Shown: positions 17,200-25,447, counted from the stretch's first letter. The stretch is DNA of 64,000 nt from CAWDMW01 sp963803575 (GCA_963803575.1 CAWDMW010000002.1:372001-436000), one strand, 5' to 3'. Program-made: numbers and translations. The notes: a model not told the origin generated them from the letters alone.

Positions 17200-18284
17200 G
17201 TGACAGCGCGCTAGCCTCTATTGATACCATACTGGATGATGCGCGCCATGGGCGTATGTTTATTCTGGTGGATGATGAAGACCGCGAGAATGAAGGCGAT
17301 TTAGTGATTCCGGCGCAATTTGCTGATGCAAAGGCCGTGAATTTTATGGCTATGCATGGGCGCGGGCTAATTTGCTTACCCATGACATCCGGGCAAATTA
17401 GCCAGCTTGGACTGCCCCCTATGGCACGGCATAATGGCTCACGTCATGAAACCGCCTTTACTGTGTCTGTTGAAGCACGTGAAGGAATTACCACAGGCAT
17501 TTCCGCCGCAGATCGCGCTCATACTATCCATACCGCTATTCAGCCGAATTGTAGTGCTGCGGACATTGTGTCCCCTGGGCATGTGTTCCCGTTGCAGGCG
17601 CGTGACGGTGGCGTGCTGGTGCGCGCAGGGCATACGGAAGCTGCGGTGGATATTTCACGGCTGGCCGGACTGATTCCGTCCGGCGTAATTTGCGAGATTA
17701 TGAAAGATGATGGCGACATGGCGCGTCTACCGGATTTGCTGATATTTGCTAAAACACACGGACTGCATATTGCGACGATTGCTGATCTGATTGCGTATCG
17801 TCGTCAACGGGAAAAGCTGGTGGAACACGTCCATACCAGTACGTTGCACAGCCGTTATGGTGGTGAGTTTTCTCTGCGGCTCTATACCACCAGACTGGAA
17901 TATGCCGAGCATATTGCGTTGGTGAAGGGCGATATTCACCGAATAGAAGCGCCACTGGTGCGGATGCACGCGTTGGATACGTTAGGTGATGTGTTGGGTG
18001 ACACGTCTGCCCATAGCACCGTGCATCAGGCCATGCAGCGCATTGACGCTGAAGGGTGTGGGGTACTGGTGTTGCTGCGTGCGCCCCAGCGTGATGCACT
18101 TTCCAGTCGCCTGATGCAAACTGAAGCAACAGGAAGAGATTTACGCGAATATGGCATTGGCGCACAAATTCTACAGGATTTAGGATTGCATCATATCCGC
18201 CTGCTCACCAACACCCCGCGCCAGATTGTTGGGCTGGAAGGGTATGGGCTGCATGTGGATGGTTATTGCGCAATGGAGTTTTAG
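17196..18284 (+). CDS. ribB: DHBP synthase fused to a degenerate GTP cyclohydrolase II domain
   Basis: The N-terminal about 200 residues are a full 3,4-dihydroxy-2-butanone 4-phosphate synthase, with the acidic loop VDDEDRENEGDLV near 26-38 and the GHTEAAVD motif late in the domain; it makes the four-carbon precursor of lumazine from ribulose 5-phosphate. The C-terminal half has the GTP cyclohydrolase II fold, but where active enzymes have the zinc motif CLTGDxxxSxRCDC this one reads LDTLGDVLGDTSAHST: all three zinc cysteines are gone, so GTP hydrolysis is unlikely. This matches the known RibBX type of some proteobacteria. A separate ribA and ribH (not in this window) would be needed. Overlaps ribE by four bases. 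Confidence 0.93.
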   Translation: MSDSALASIDTILDDARHGRMFILVDDEDRENEGDLVIPAQFADAKAVNFMAMHGRGLICLPMTSGQISQLGLPPMARHNGSRHETAFTVSVEAREGITTGISAADRAHTIHTAIQPNCSAADIVSPGHVFPLQARDGGVLVRAGHTEAAVDISRLAGLIPSGVICEIMKDDGDMARLPDLLIFAKTHGLHIATIADLIAYRRQREKLVEHVHTSTLHSRYGGEFSLRLYTTRLEYAEHIALVKGDIHRIEAPLVRMHALDTLGDVLGDTSAHSTVHQAMQRIDAEGCGVLVLLRAPQRDALSSRLMQTEATGRDLREYGIGAQILQDLGLHHIRLLTNTPRQIVGLEGYGLHVDGYCAMEF

Positions 18285-18286
18285 TC

Positions 18287-18302
18287 AGGGCGTGTTGACA
18301 CT
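18287..18302 (+). repeat. single copy of the AGGGCGTGTTGACACT repeat
   Basis: The 16 bases match the arms of the long palindrome at 39053-39196. It lies three bases after the ribB stop codon. The matching opposite arm is not evident here. Confidence 0.55.
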
Positions 18303-18557
18303 GGCGACTAACCCGCGAACGTGCAATATTTCTGCCATTTTGTGGCGCTTTAATAAAAGATATAAATAAATGCAATTTATGCTTGACGTATGATGCAGAC
18401 GGCTATATATAGCGACTAGTTTTACAGTAACGGACTAGTATTGTTACAGTTCCGTGAAGATATAGCCCATAAATGCACTTTCCTTCTTGCCACCCTACGG
18501 GGAATTGGCCATCCTTTTGCATAAGCATTGAATAACTATGCACAAGGAGAAACATTC

Positions 18558-18683
18558 ATGGCTCGTATTTTAGCTTTACTTATTTGTACAATGACGGTTG
18601 CGGCGTGTAATTCAAAAACATCCAATCATCAATATGCAGCCGCATGGGACAACATGCAATATTCGTCTGTATCCTCTGATTAA
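18558..18683 (+). CDS. very small predicted lipoprotein
   Basis: A 41-residue protein preceded by AAGGAGAAACATTC, a good ribosome binding site. Residues 1-17 are a lipoprotein signal (MARILALLICTMTVAAC, lipobox VAAC), followed by a short polar mature part with AAAWDNMQYSS. It resembles in size, signal and the AWNxM/AWDxM motif the 56-residue lipoprotein encoded at 39255-39425, so the two are probably paralogues. Function unknown. Confidence 0.6.
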   Translation: MARILALLICTMTVAACNSKTSNHQYAAAWDNMQYSSVSSD

Positions 18684-19033
18684 ATCAGTATTCACACATG
18701 GTGATGCCTTATGCTTGAGGTTGATTTGCCCAAAGGTAGCAAATACGGCATCATTCTACCTAAACGATCCGGTTGCCAGACTAGCAATATGTCTCTTATT
18801 TGAAGAGCAGCAATACAAGCATTAAGTCCAGATCGTTTTTCTGGCACCAGACCCTATTATATCATCAGGAAAATTCTCATTAAGGCATTATTAAAGCTGG
18901 TCAATCTGGATGTAACAACGTCTATATGGTTTTTGCTCGAAAATAATAAATGCTGCACTGGTGACCTGCTCCCCATAAACTGCACCAGTTGAAATTAGAG
19001 TCTGTTAACCTGCAAGATAAAGGAGCAGACACT

Positions 19034-19297
19034 ATGAAGAAGCGATTTAACGAGACGCAAATAATTGGGATATTGAAAGAACAGGAAGCTGGTTGCAAGG
19101 TTTCGGATATTTGCCGTTCTCATGGTATATCTGATGCTACATTTTACAATTGGAAGAGCAAGTATGGCGGGATGACAGCGTCGGAAGCGAAGCGGCTTAA
19201 GTCTCTGGAAGATGAGAACCGCCGCCTGAAGCAGTTACTTGCGGATGCGGAACTGGACAAAGCCATGCTGAAGGATGCTTTGGGAAAAAAGTGGTAA
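19034..19297 (+). CDS. IS3 family transposase OrfA
   Basis: An 87-residue IS3-type OrfA that supplies DNA binding. A ribosome binding site (AAAGGAGCAGAC) precedes the ATG. The helix-turn-helix is KVSDICRSHGISDATFYNWK, and a leucine-zipper-like helix follows (KRLKSLEDENRRLKQLLAD). Its last codons carry the canonical slippery heptamer A AAA AAG at 19285-19291, where -1 frameshifting normally makes the OrfAB transposase. Confidence 0.9.
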   Translation: MKKRFNETQIIGILKEQEAGCKVSDICRSHGISDATFYNWKSKYGGMTASEAKRLKSLEDENRRLKQLLADAELDKAMLKDALGKKW

Positions 19298-19794
19298 GCC
19301 CATCTTCGCGTTGTCAAATTGTGACGTGTGCGCAGGAGGCATATGATGTGTCAGAGCGAAGAGCGTGCCACGTCTTTGGCGTTTCTCGTTCAACGCAGCG
19401 TTACAAGACGACAAAAGATGACCGTATTTTATGCACGCGATTACGCGAACTGGCGGCGCAGCGCCGCCGCTTTGGCTATCGTCGTTTGCATATTCTGTTA
19501 AAACGTGAAGGCTGGGCAATAAACCTCAAGAAAACCTATCGCATTTACCGCGATGAAGGATTATCTGTAAAGAAGAGAAAGGGCAGAAAACGTGCCGTTG
19601 GCACACGCACGCCGTTGCCACAGGCGCAGCATGTCAATCATGTCTGGTCGCTCGACTTCATGAGTGACGCGCTGGAGGACGGGCGGCGGTTTCGTATTCT
19701 GGGCGTGATGGATCAGTATGGCAGGCCATGCCTTGATCTCACACCATCAATCAGATATACATCATCCCAGACTCTAATTCCCCGTGGTACATAA
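19291..19794 (+). pseudogene. truncated IS3 family transposase OrfB
   Basis: Integrase-type catalytic protein; visible are the HTH_21 region (RRRFGYRRLHILLKREGW) and the first catalytic Asp in VWSLDFMSDAL. The frame then passes into unrelated sequence (YGRPCLDLTPSIRYTSS) and ends; the second Asp and the Glu of the DDE triad are deleted. The element cannot transpose on its own. Confidence 0.88.
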
Positions 19795-19993
19795 AATGGG
19801 AGCAGGTCAAAGGTGATGCAACGCATCGTCTGATAATAATCTATACCAGCCCTAATAATTATTGACAATCTAGTTATTCTGTGCGATACCGGCTTCTTGA
19901 TATAGCCGATTTATCAGCTTACGGGAACTTGTTGTTTCCCAAAAATTCCCGTAATTCTACGGTTATAGAAATGTACACCAACTTTTCTTTACT

Positions 19994-20875
19994 ATGTTAT
20001 CATTAGAGATCACCGGTAAATGCCCTCAAAAGTGCGGACATTGCTACGGAGCATTTGGTCCATCATTGCAACATGCATCTTGGAACCCCGTAGAAGTATT
20101 GGACGAGGCCTACAACTTAGGTTTCAGGCTAGTCCAGTTCATAGGCGGTGAGGTTCTCACCGTGCGGGAATTACCCGACTACGTGGAACATGCAATAAAT
20201 CTTGGATACGAGGTTGAAATATATTCGGCTTTAATGTTGCCACTTAATCATGGATGGCGCAATAAACTGCTGTCTTATAAAGTCAGGTGGGCAACTTCTG
20301 TGTATACAGCTGACAAAAGCCAGCACGATTCTTTTGTAAATTTTGAGGGTAGTTTTGATGCTCTCAAACATAACATTAGCCTGATACAGCAACATGAGCG
20401 TCCTATACGCTTGTCATATGTTGATGTAGGGCTAGAATCAAGTCTTGAGGACATCAAAGCTGAATTTGGAGACAACGCTCCAATTCGCGGCGATGTTGTT
20501 CGTGACTTTGGTCGCGGTTCAGCAATGTCTAAAGGTGCTAGTCTATGTGGGGCATGTGGTTCATCGCGTAAGCTAGCCGTATTGCATGATGGAAATATTA
20601 CGTCCTGTGGAATGTCTCGTGCGCACTCTTACGGTGCGCTAAGTAAGATGTCTCTTACCGAGATTTGGCTAAGTAACACCGCTCAGGAAGAACGAAATAA
20701 AATTCGCTCTTCTATACGGATTCCTAGTATGATTGTTGATTGCAGCCCAAATAGCTGCGATCCATCCACTTCATGCACACCAACGAATAGTTGCTGGCCA
20801 ACAGATGCATGTCGTCCAACAAATATTCAAAATGTTTGTGATCCACAAGACGGATGCGATCCTGAGTGGAACTAG
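19994..20875 (+). CDS. radical SAM/SPASM-like protein with cysteine-rich C-terminal tail
   Basis: A 293-residue radical SAM enzyme. The [4Fe-4S] motif is CPQKCGHC (Cys10, Cys14, Cys17), followed by VQFIGGEV (the GGE motif). A SPASM-like part has CGACGSSRKLAVLHDGNI and SCGMSRAHSYGALS. The last 50 residues are a repeat of C-x-P hexads (SCDPSTSCTPTNSCWPTDAC) with eight or more cysteines, a feature I know from actinobacterial SPASM proteins linked to peptide natural products (FxLD type). The substrate is unknown; no obvious precursor peptide adjoins. It is flanked by an IS3 remnant and IS5, so it was probably acquired. A weak promoter (TTGACA at 19862) lies upstream and a terminator follows. Confidence 0.8.
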   Translation: MLSLEITGKCPQKCGHCYGAFGPSLQHASWNPVEVLDEAYNLGFRLVQFIGGEVLTVRELPDYVEHAINLGYEVEIYSALMLPLNHGWRNKLLSYKVRWATSVYTADKSQHDSFVNFEGSFDALKHNISLIQQHERPIRLSYVDVGLESSLEDIKAEFGDNAPIRGDVVRDFGRGSAMSKGASLCGACGSSRKLAVLHDGNITSCGMSRAHSYGALSKMSLTEIWLSNTAQEERNKIRSSIRIPSMIVDCSPNSCDPSTSCTPTNSCWPTDACRPTNIQNVCDPQDGCDPEWN

Positions 20876-20960
20876 CTGCACGCAGTGCGATAATTACAGA
20901 TTGTCTGCCACAAAAATGTAACCCGGACTAGTAGTGTAGTCTCAACTAAATACTACGACA

Positions 20961-20996
20961 CCCCCAAAAAGGATTATCTTTTGGGGGTTTCTTTTT
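20961..20996 (+). terminator. Rho-independent terminator of the radical SAM gene
   Basis: CCCCCAAAA pairs with TTTTGGGGG (20961-20987), followed by a T-rich run TTTCTTTTT. About 85 bases after the radical SAM stop codon. Confidence 0.88.
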
Positions 20997-21122
20997 GCAA
21001 CAAGGGGCAGCTTGCATCGTGACACATCATCAAATCACTATCAAAAAACGCCTTAATTTTTAAAAACCCATCTTACTACACCGACCCTCCCATTAGGCCT
21101 ACAGGGTGAGATATCATCGTAC

Positions 21123-21164
21123 ATGGAACAACTTACTTATCATCTAGCAGGCGGCGGATTTTAG
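21123..21164 (+). other. 13-codon open frame between two terminators
   Basis: ATG to TAG encoding MEQLTYHLAGGGF, with AGGGTGAG about 14 bases upstream. It lies between the terminator at 20961-20996 and a second one at 21179-21207, so a short transcript covering it is conceivable. Could be a leader peptide, a tiny peptide gene or chance. Confidence 0.25.
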
Positions 21165-21178
21165 ATTTATCATACTTA

Positions 21179-21207
21179 GTGCAAACCTTAGTGTTTGCGC
21201 TTTTTTT
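21179..21207 (+). terminator. Rho-independent terminator
   Basis: GCAAAC (21181-21186) pairs with GTTTGC (21193-21198), followed by seven T. It ends whatever transcript crosses 21000-21170, just before the IS5 copy. Confidence 0.8.
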
Positions 21208-21238
21208 GTTTTGATGAGAATATTTTATCTAGGTTTTG

Positions 21239-21267
21239 TTGAGTTTTTATAATTTATTGTGTATAAT
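21239..21267 (+). promoter_or_regulatory. IS5 copy 1 internal promoter
   Basis: TTGAGT at 21239-21244 and a perfect TATAAT at 21262-21267, separated by 17 bases, lie between the left inverted repeat and the transposase start. The same site occurs in copy 2. Confidence 0.7.
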
Positions 21268-21288
21268 CGATGGAATTGAGGAGGTTTT

Positions 21289-22043
21289 ATGTCTTATACA
21301 CAACGAATTGGTCAGCATCAGTGGGATTCTATCTATATGTATCTAAACGACTTTGCGAACATATATACTAAGAACGAGGCCGATTGTCGTCGCTTTGTTG
21401 AAGCGGTGTTTTGGATGGCGCGTTCGGGGTCACAATGGCGACTTTTGCCGCCAGAATATGGCGCATGGAATACGGTCTATCGCCGCTTTTCGGATTGGGC
21501 AAAGAAGGGCGTATGGTATAAAATGATGTATTATTTTCAGAATGATCGCGATATGGAGTACATCATGATTGACTCCACTATTTTGCGTGCCCACGCTTGC
21601 GCCAGCCCTTCAAAAGCAAACAAGATGATGAAGGGCTAGGGCGATCCTGCGGCGGATTCTCTACAAAAATTCACGCCGTTTGCGATGCTTTGGGCAACCC
21701 ACTTCGCTTTATTATCACGCCAGGTCAGCGCCACGATGTTTCACAAGCTATTGATATCATTAGTGGAATTAATACGCAAGCGTTATTAGCTGATAAAGGG
21801 TATGATTCAGACGAGCTGCGGGAGTTTGTCCAAAAATCAGGTGCGGCTGCGCATATTCCGCCACGAAAAAATCGGCTAAAAGAGAAAATTTACGATGAGA
21901 ATCTTTATAAAGAGCGCCATAAAGTGGAGTGTTTATTTGGTTTTCTAAAGCATTACAGGAGGTTATTTGCACGGTTTGATAAAACCAAACAAAACTTCTC
22001 TGCTTTCCTCCATTTTGTCGGCGCACTTCAATGGCTAAAATAA
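21289..22043 (+). CDS. IS5 family transposase, two frames joined by -1 frameshift
   Basis: OrfA (21289-21639) has the N-terminal DUF4096-type DNA-binding region (FWMARSGSQWRLLPPEYGAW) and the first catalytic Asp in MIDSTILRAHACA. OrfB (frame used to 22043) continues with GLGRSCGGFSTKIHAVCDA, the second Asp in LLADKGYDSDELR and the Glu in ERHKVECLFGFLKHY. The frames overlap around 21605-21639 where the A-rich sequence TCAAAAGCAAACAAG allows a -1 shift. A GAGGAGG-like site precedes the ATG. All catalytic residues are present. Confidence 0.92.
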
Positions 22044-22167
22044 AAATCTCAACAGAACCTAGTCACTATAGCAAATAATGTAAAAACTTACAAATGTGCA
22101 TATTGATCCGAGATTTTAGCAATTTATACTAGCTAACCGCTACGACTAAATATAGGTACAAGCATCA

Positions 22168-23473
22168 TAACTCCACTTCGTTATCCTCCTGCGCAGCACG
22201 ATCAACATCTTTTGCTTCATCGACCATAGCGTTTAGATTTGGAATATGCTTTGATGTAATTGAGCGCACTTCATCACTAGGTGAAGTTTGACCAACCTCA
22301 AGCATTGAGTCCCGAAAACGCTGAACATCCTCTGCTACAGACTACGATTTTCGTCGCTTTGCAAGCATCTACGACCAGTGATAATCCTGTATACATATGT
22401 TGTCTGGCATCCTGCACTGTTTCACTTTGCTTTGCCTGCTTAATAGCTACAGTGGAAGCCATGGAAAAACGTTCTGCATCACTTAGTTTGGCAAACTGAT
22501 CATGTTTATCCACTTCTGCCCAAACACGATCCATAAAACGTGCTTTATGTTCAGAGAGCATTTCATTGCTGTCTGTTACAGATTCTGGCGTTGCAATTGC
22601 TGAGTTGATTCAACGTGCTGACTTGCATGCACCAAAGCTGATGCTTGCTGATCGCCGGCACTATTACCTACATTGCGTAATGGTGCGTCCGTGTTTGGTC
22701 GTGACGCTGTTCGTTGCTGAGCTGAGTGCTCATCCATTTCTGGAATCCAGCATCTCTTGCTGCAACGATTCGAGTTCTGATGGCGTCAACAGACATGGAT
22801 TTTCTGAGATGTACCGCTTCACCTTGTGTGAGTTTACTGATTCCATATCCAAATGTCTCCTTCCAGAACTTGTTAATTTCCTGACCATGCTTACGAGTAA
22901 TATCTGCAAGCATTTTAGGCTTTACTGGTAATTTAAGCGCTCCTTCATGCGCACTCATTACCATAGCTGATACAACAACACCGGATCTGTTCTCTACATA
23001 CCCTTTGAGTGATGCTAATGTACCACCCATCGTCAATGTATCATCTACAATGAGATAGTTTTACCAGCTTCTATCTCTCCTGTGAAGGTAGGATTAAATG
23101 CCAGACGGTGATCTGCGCCAGCATTCGTGCGATAAACTTTCTCTCGCTGTAATACACCTAATTCTACACCAACACCCATACGTGAAGCAAGAACATTGGC
23201 AATTGCTAATGGAATCTTGTTGCGCCCCGCCTCTTCTACCGCTAAAACAGGCAACACACGAAAATCACGATGCCCTATCTGATTGGCCAATGCATCAATC
23301 GTGCCATCTGTAAGCAATCGCTGCACCAAATGCAACGCAGCCTCGGCATCGCCGCCTTTCGCTGCAAGATATTCAGTCTCCGCTTTGAGTGAACCTATAT
23401 TACCATTACGGACAATCTTCGGGAAACTTCCCCATGCAGATCGCTTACCTTCAATACGCATATGATGATCCAC
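22168..23473 (-). pseudogene. decayed gene with phosphoribosyltransferase domain, possibly from a conjugative element
   Basis: Read on the minus strand from GTG at 23473, four frames line up into one protein broken by single-base changes. The first part (MDHHMRIEGKRSAWGS) reaches a PRPP-type pocket that would read IVDDTLTMGGT across a frameshift near 23045; then follow GTLASLKGYVENRSG and GEAVHLRKSMSVDAIR to a stop at 22668, a further shifted stretch, ATPESVTDSNEMLSEH to 22298, and after another shift an acidic end (VDRAAQEDNEVEL) stopping at 22168. PRTase domains of this sort occur in large polyvalent proteins of phages and conjugative elements; that link is inference. Not functional as a single protein. 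Confidence 0.7.
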
Positions 23474-23789
23474 TCATGCTACTGCACCTTTATCTAGCTG
23501 AGCATGCACGGCCAACTGCTCCAGATTGATACGATGATGCGCTAAAATGCGGTAACTATCCGTAGCATCTGCCAGTAGCTGCGCCGCCACCTCATTGCGA
23601 CGATCAGTAAGAAACTCATAATAATCAAAATCATGCACGTCTTTTAATTCTACTCCATTTTCTTTGGCTTCGGCAACAACCATGGCCGCATACCGGTGCG
23701 TCGATTGATACTCACGCACCAGATAAATGCGATCAATATCTGCCTGCGACAAACCAGCATTCGCATACACTTCTTTCGTTGGCAACTTT
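23474..23789 (-). pseudogene. 5'-truncated hypothetical gene upstream of the phosphoribosyltransferase remnant
   Basis: An open frame of about 105 residues (from PTKEVYANAGLSQADIDRIY to LDKGAVA) whose stop is joined directly to the GTG start of the next gene (TGAGTG), so the two were cotranscribed. The upstream end is cut off by the RTX fragment that begins at 23790: the first codons now visible on this strand are antisense RTX sequence. Helical, charged, no known domain. Confidence 0.6.
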
Positions 23790-24152
23790 GGCGGCACCAA
23801 CTTACTGGCCGATATCATGATCCTCTATGATGTAGCTGAATATGGGCTGTGGGATTTAAACAATCTGGGCGATGACCAGTTCTTCGGTGGCGATGATAAT
23901 GATGCTATCCTCTCTCACGGAGGTAACGACACCATTGATAGTGGCGCAGGCGATGATGAATTTTATGTATTCTCACGCTCGACAGCTCAAGTGACGACCG
24001 GTGAAGGAGAAAGCTATGGGGAAATCCTGGGAGACGCGACTATCACAGGCGGTGACGAAGCCGATGTCTATAGCGTGTTTAGTGGTGGCGCACAGAAACA
24101 CATTATTAACTGCGTTGAATTAACGAGTTGCAATCTAGCGGCCATCTGGTAA
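23790..24152 (+). pseudogene. fragment of an RTX protein gene (partial duplicate of 27047-27345)
   Basis: Bases 23790-24088 repeat 27047-27345 of the complete RTX gene with about 97 percent identity and the same frame, encoding calcium-binding nonapeptide repeats (GGDDNDAILSHGGNDTID). After 24088 the frame leaves RTX sequence and stops at 24152. There is no RTX start; the nearest in-frame ATG (23727) lies in the truncated gene on the other strand. This is a recombination leftover, not a gene. Confidence 0.88.
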
Positions 24153-24162
24153 ACCTTGTTTT

Positions 24163-24660
24163 ATGGAAACGGATTCTGTGCAACATAAAAACAAAAAGCG
24201 AAGCTGGATACGTAGGCACCCGGTACTGTTTGTTTTGATAGCGATCTCGTTTATACTTTACCTGCTGAACCATTATGGTATGTGCCTACCTGAAGGACGG
24301 TGGCTGAGTGAAGAAGAGATTATCGCCAAAGCAAAAGAAAAACACTTGCTAGTTCAAGAAGATATTTTGGAATATTTTGGGGAAGAGAAAGGAAAGCAAT
24401 ATGTATTGATGGAAGAGAATGAACCCGATTGTTGTTGGGTGACGAAAGATGCTCAACGTACATATGATACAATGTTTAGCTATAGCCCTGAAGGATATTT
24501 CATTTTAGATAATGATTTTAGCTATAATAATGTTGATTTAGTCAGAGATATGCCAACAGATGAATATTTTTTAGACAATATTGAGTATTTCGTTAGCATC
24601 CTAAATAAACCATGGTTTGTATCAAATTGTGGAAATGTATATTCTGGCACAGAACAATAA
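24163..24660 (+). CDS. small membrane-anchored protein, first of three cassette partners
   Basis: A 165-residue protein with a basic N-terminus (HKNKKRSWIRRH), one transmembrane helix (PVLFVLIAISFILYLLNHY, about 20-38) and a large acidic domain that should face the periplasm. It carries an EPDCCWV motif resembling the YPNCCMSY and YPDCCMTY motifs of the proteins at 24845 and 25448, and WLSEEEI matching their WVDEESL, but overall identity is low. Like them it is followed at short distance (23 bp) by an RTX-type N-terminal segment. An immunity- or chaperone-like role is inferred from this arrangement only. Confidence 0.7.
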   Translation: METDSVQHKNKKRSWIRRHPVLFVLIAISFILYLLNHYGMCLPEGRWLSEEEIIAKAKEKHLLVQEDILEYFGEEKGKQYVLMEENEPDCCWVTKDAQRTYDTMFSYSPEGYFILDNDFSYNNVDLVRDMPTDEYFLDNIEYFVSILNKPWFVSNCGNVYSGTEQ

Positions 24661-24683
24661 TTAAAGAATGAGGAAAATTAAAA

Positions 24684-24824
24684 GTGACCAAAATAAATGA
24701 TATAACAAGCTTATTTTTGTATGATGCAGAAGAAAAACCAGATAACTTGGTAGATGATAGCCTTATCCACAAAAACATACTTCATCATCAAACTCTCTCA
24801 ATGAACTTCTTGCAAGTTCTTTGA
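24684..24824 (+). pseudogene. RTX protein N-terminal stub 1
   Basis: A 46-codon frame from GTG with AGGAAAA upstream. Its first 28 residues (ITSLFLYDAEEKPDNLVDD is the core) align with the N-terminus of the complete RTX protein (ITAQYLYGDTIAPENKIDE). After this the similarity ends and the frame stops. Too short to be in most gene calls; I read it as the surviving head of a displaced RTX gene. Confidence 0.6.
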
Positions 24825-24844
24825 CATTTGATATGGCTTGATTC

Positions 24845-25312
24845 ATGGAACAAGATACAACACGGGATTCTCCAAAGCGTCATTGGAAGCAGATTGCCAA
24901 GAAGGTACTGCGCGCTGTATTAATTCTTTCCATGCTGCTCCTTGGATGGTGCTTCTATGAAGCAGATAAGCTGATGGACCCCATATGCAGCATATGGGTT
25001 GATGAAGAGAGCCTCACAACAGAACAAAAAATTCGTGTTTTGCTAGAACATGTTAATATCAAAGATAATTTAGGAGGGGGGGTTCATCATATTCCCTATC
25101 CTTCTATTGATTTGATATTAAAACTATACCCTAATTGCTGTATGTCATACACCGAGGCACCAGTAAAATTGCAAAGCCAAGTGCAAAAGCACGATACACT
25201 CGAAGGTATAGACACGATTTTGTTAAATTACCCAAGACAATATGTCAGTAACAAAAGAGGATTCTATCAGAAAGAAATTCTCCGTTATTTTGATTTCAAC
25301 CACTGTTATTAA
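24845..25312 (+). CDS. small membrane-anchored protein, cassette partner 2
   Basis: A 155-residue protein: basic N-terminal tail (RDSPKRHWKQIAKKVLR), one transmembrane helix (AVLILSMLLLGWCFYEA, about 25-41), then an extracytoplasmic domain with WVDEESL, YPNCCMSY, a late ILLNYPRQYV and the end YFDFNHCY. It is a close paralogue of the protein at 25448 (the first 60 residues are nearly identical, the rest diverges), the pattern of proteins that keep an anchor and change a recognition face. Followed after 11 bp by RTX stub 2. Confidence 0.75.
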   Translation: MEQDTTRDSPKRHWKQIAKKVLRAVLILSMLLLGWCFYEADKLMDPICSIWVDEESLTTEQKIRVLLEHVNIKDNLGGGVHHIPYPSIDLILKLYPNCCMSYTEAPVKLQSQVQKHDTLEGIDTILLNYPRQYVSNKRGFYQKEILRYFDFNHCY

Positions 25313-25323
25313 GGAAACATATA

Positions 25324-25434
25324 ATGACCACTAGCCAGCTAATGAAAGACATCACAGCACAATATCTCTATGGCACCACCAATGCGCCTGAGAACAAGGT
25401 GGATGAAGGGCTGATACGTGTCTCTAACATCTGA
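25324..25434 (+). pseudogene. RTX protein N-terminal stub 2
   Basis: A 36-residue frame with AAGGAAACATATA upstream. It contains DITAQYLYGTTNAPENKVDE, clearly homologous to residues 9-28 of the complete RTX protein, and stops right where a repeat of the sequence preceding the next membrane-protein gene begins (ACATCTGATATGGCTTGATT). The rest of the RTX gene has been replaced by the following cassette. Confidence 0.75.
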
Positions 25435-25447
25435 TATGGCTTGATTC

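Larger units (their letters stand above)
18962..19809 (+). mobile_element. internally deleted IS3 family element
   Basis: Bounded by the perfect 12-bp inverted repeats TGACCTGCTCCC (18962-18973) and its complement (19798-19809). At 848 bp it is about 350 bp shorter than a typical IS3-group element because the distal part of orfB is missing. Both ends remain, so it might still be mobilised in trans by a complete relative. The region between the small lipoprotein and this element (18684-18961) has no supported gene. Confidence 0.85.
21232..22059 (+). mobile_element. IS5 family insertion sequence, copy 1
   Basis: An 828-bp element with terminal inverted repeats GGTTTTGTTGAG / (complement) GGTTCTGTTGAG, flanked on both sides by TA (21230-21231 and 22060-22061), the target duplication expected for the IS427-type group. 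A second copy of equal length, differing at only a handful of bases, is at 49040-49867. Confidence 0.93.

Noticed and set aside
17727..18165. Minus-strand open frames opposite ribB
   Set aside because: Shadows of the RibB/RibA-like coding frame with histidine-rich nonsense composition.
18711..18803. 30-codon frame (LEVDLPKGSKYGIILPKRSG) between the small lipoprotein and IS3
   Set aside because: It looks protein-like but has no ribosome binding site, no terminator and no recognisable family; at most a decayed fragment.
19862..19890. Promoter TTGACA-17-GATACC for the radical SAM gene
   Set aside because: The -35 box is perfect but the -10 match is only three of six, so it is mentioned but not listed as a feature.
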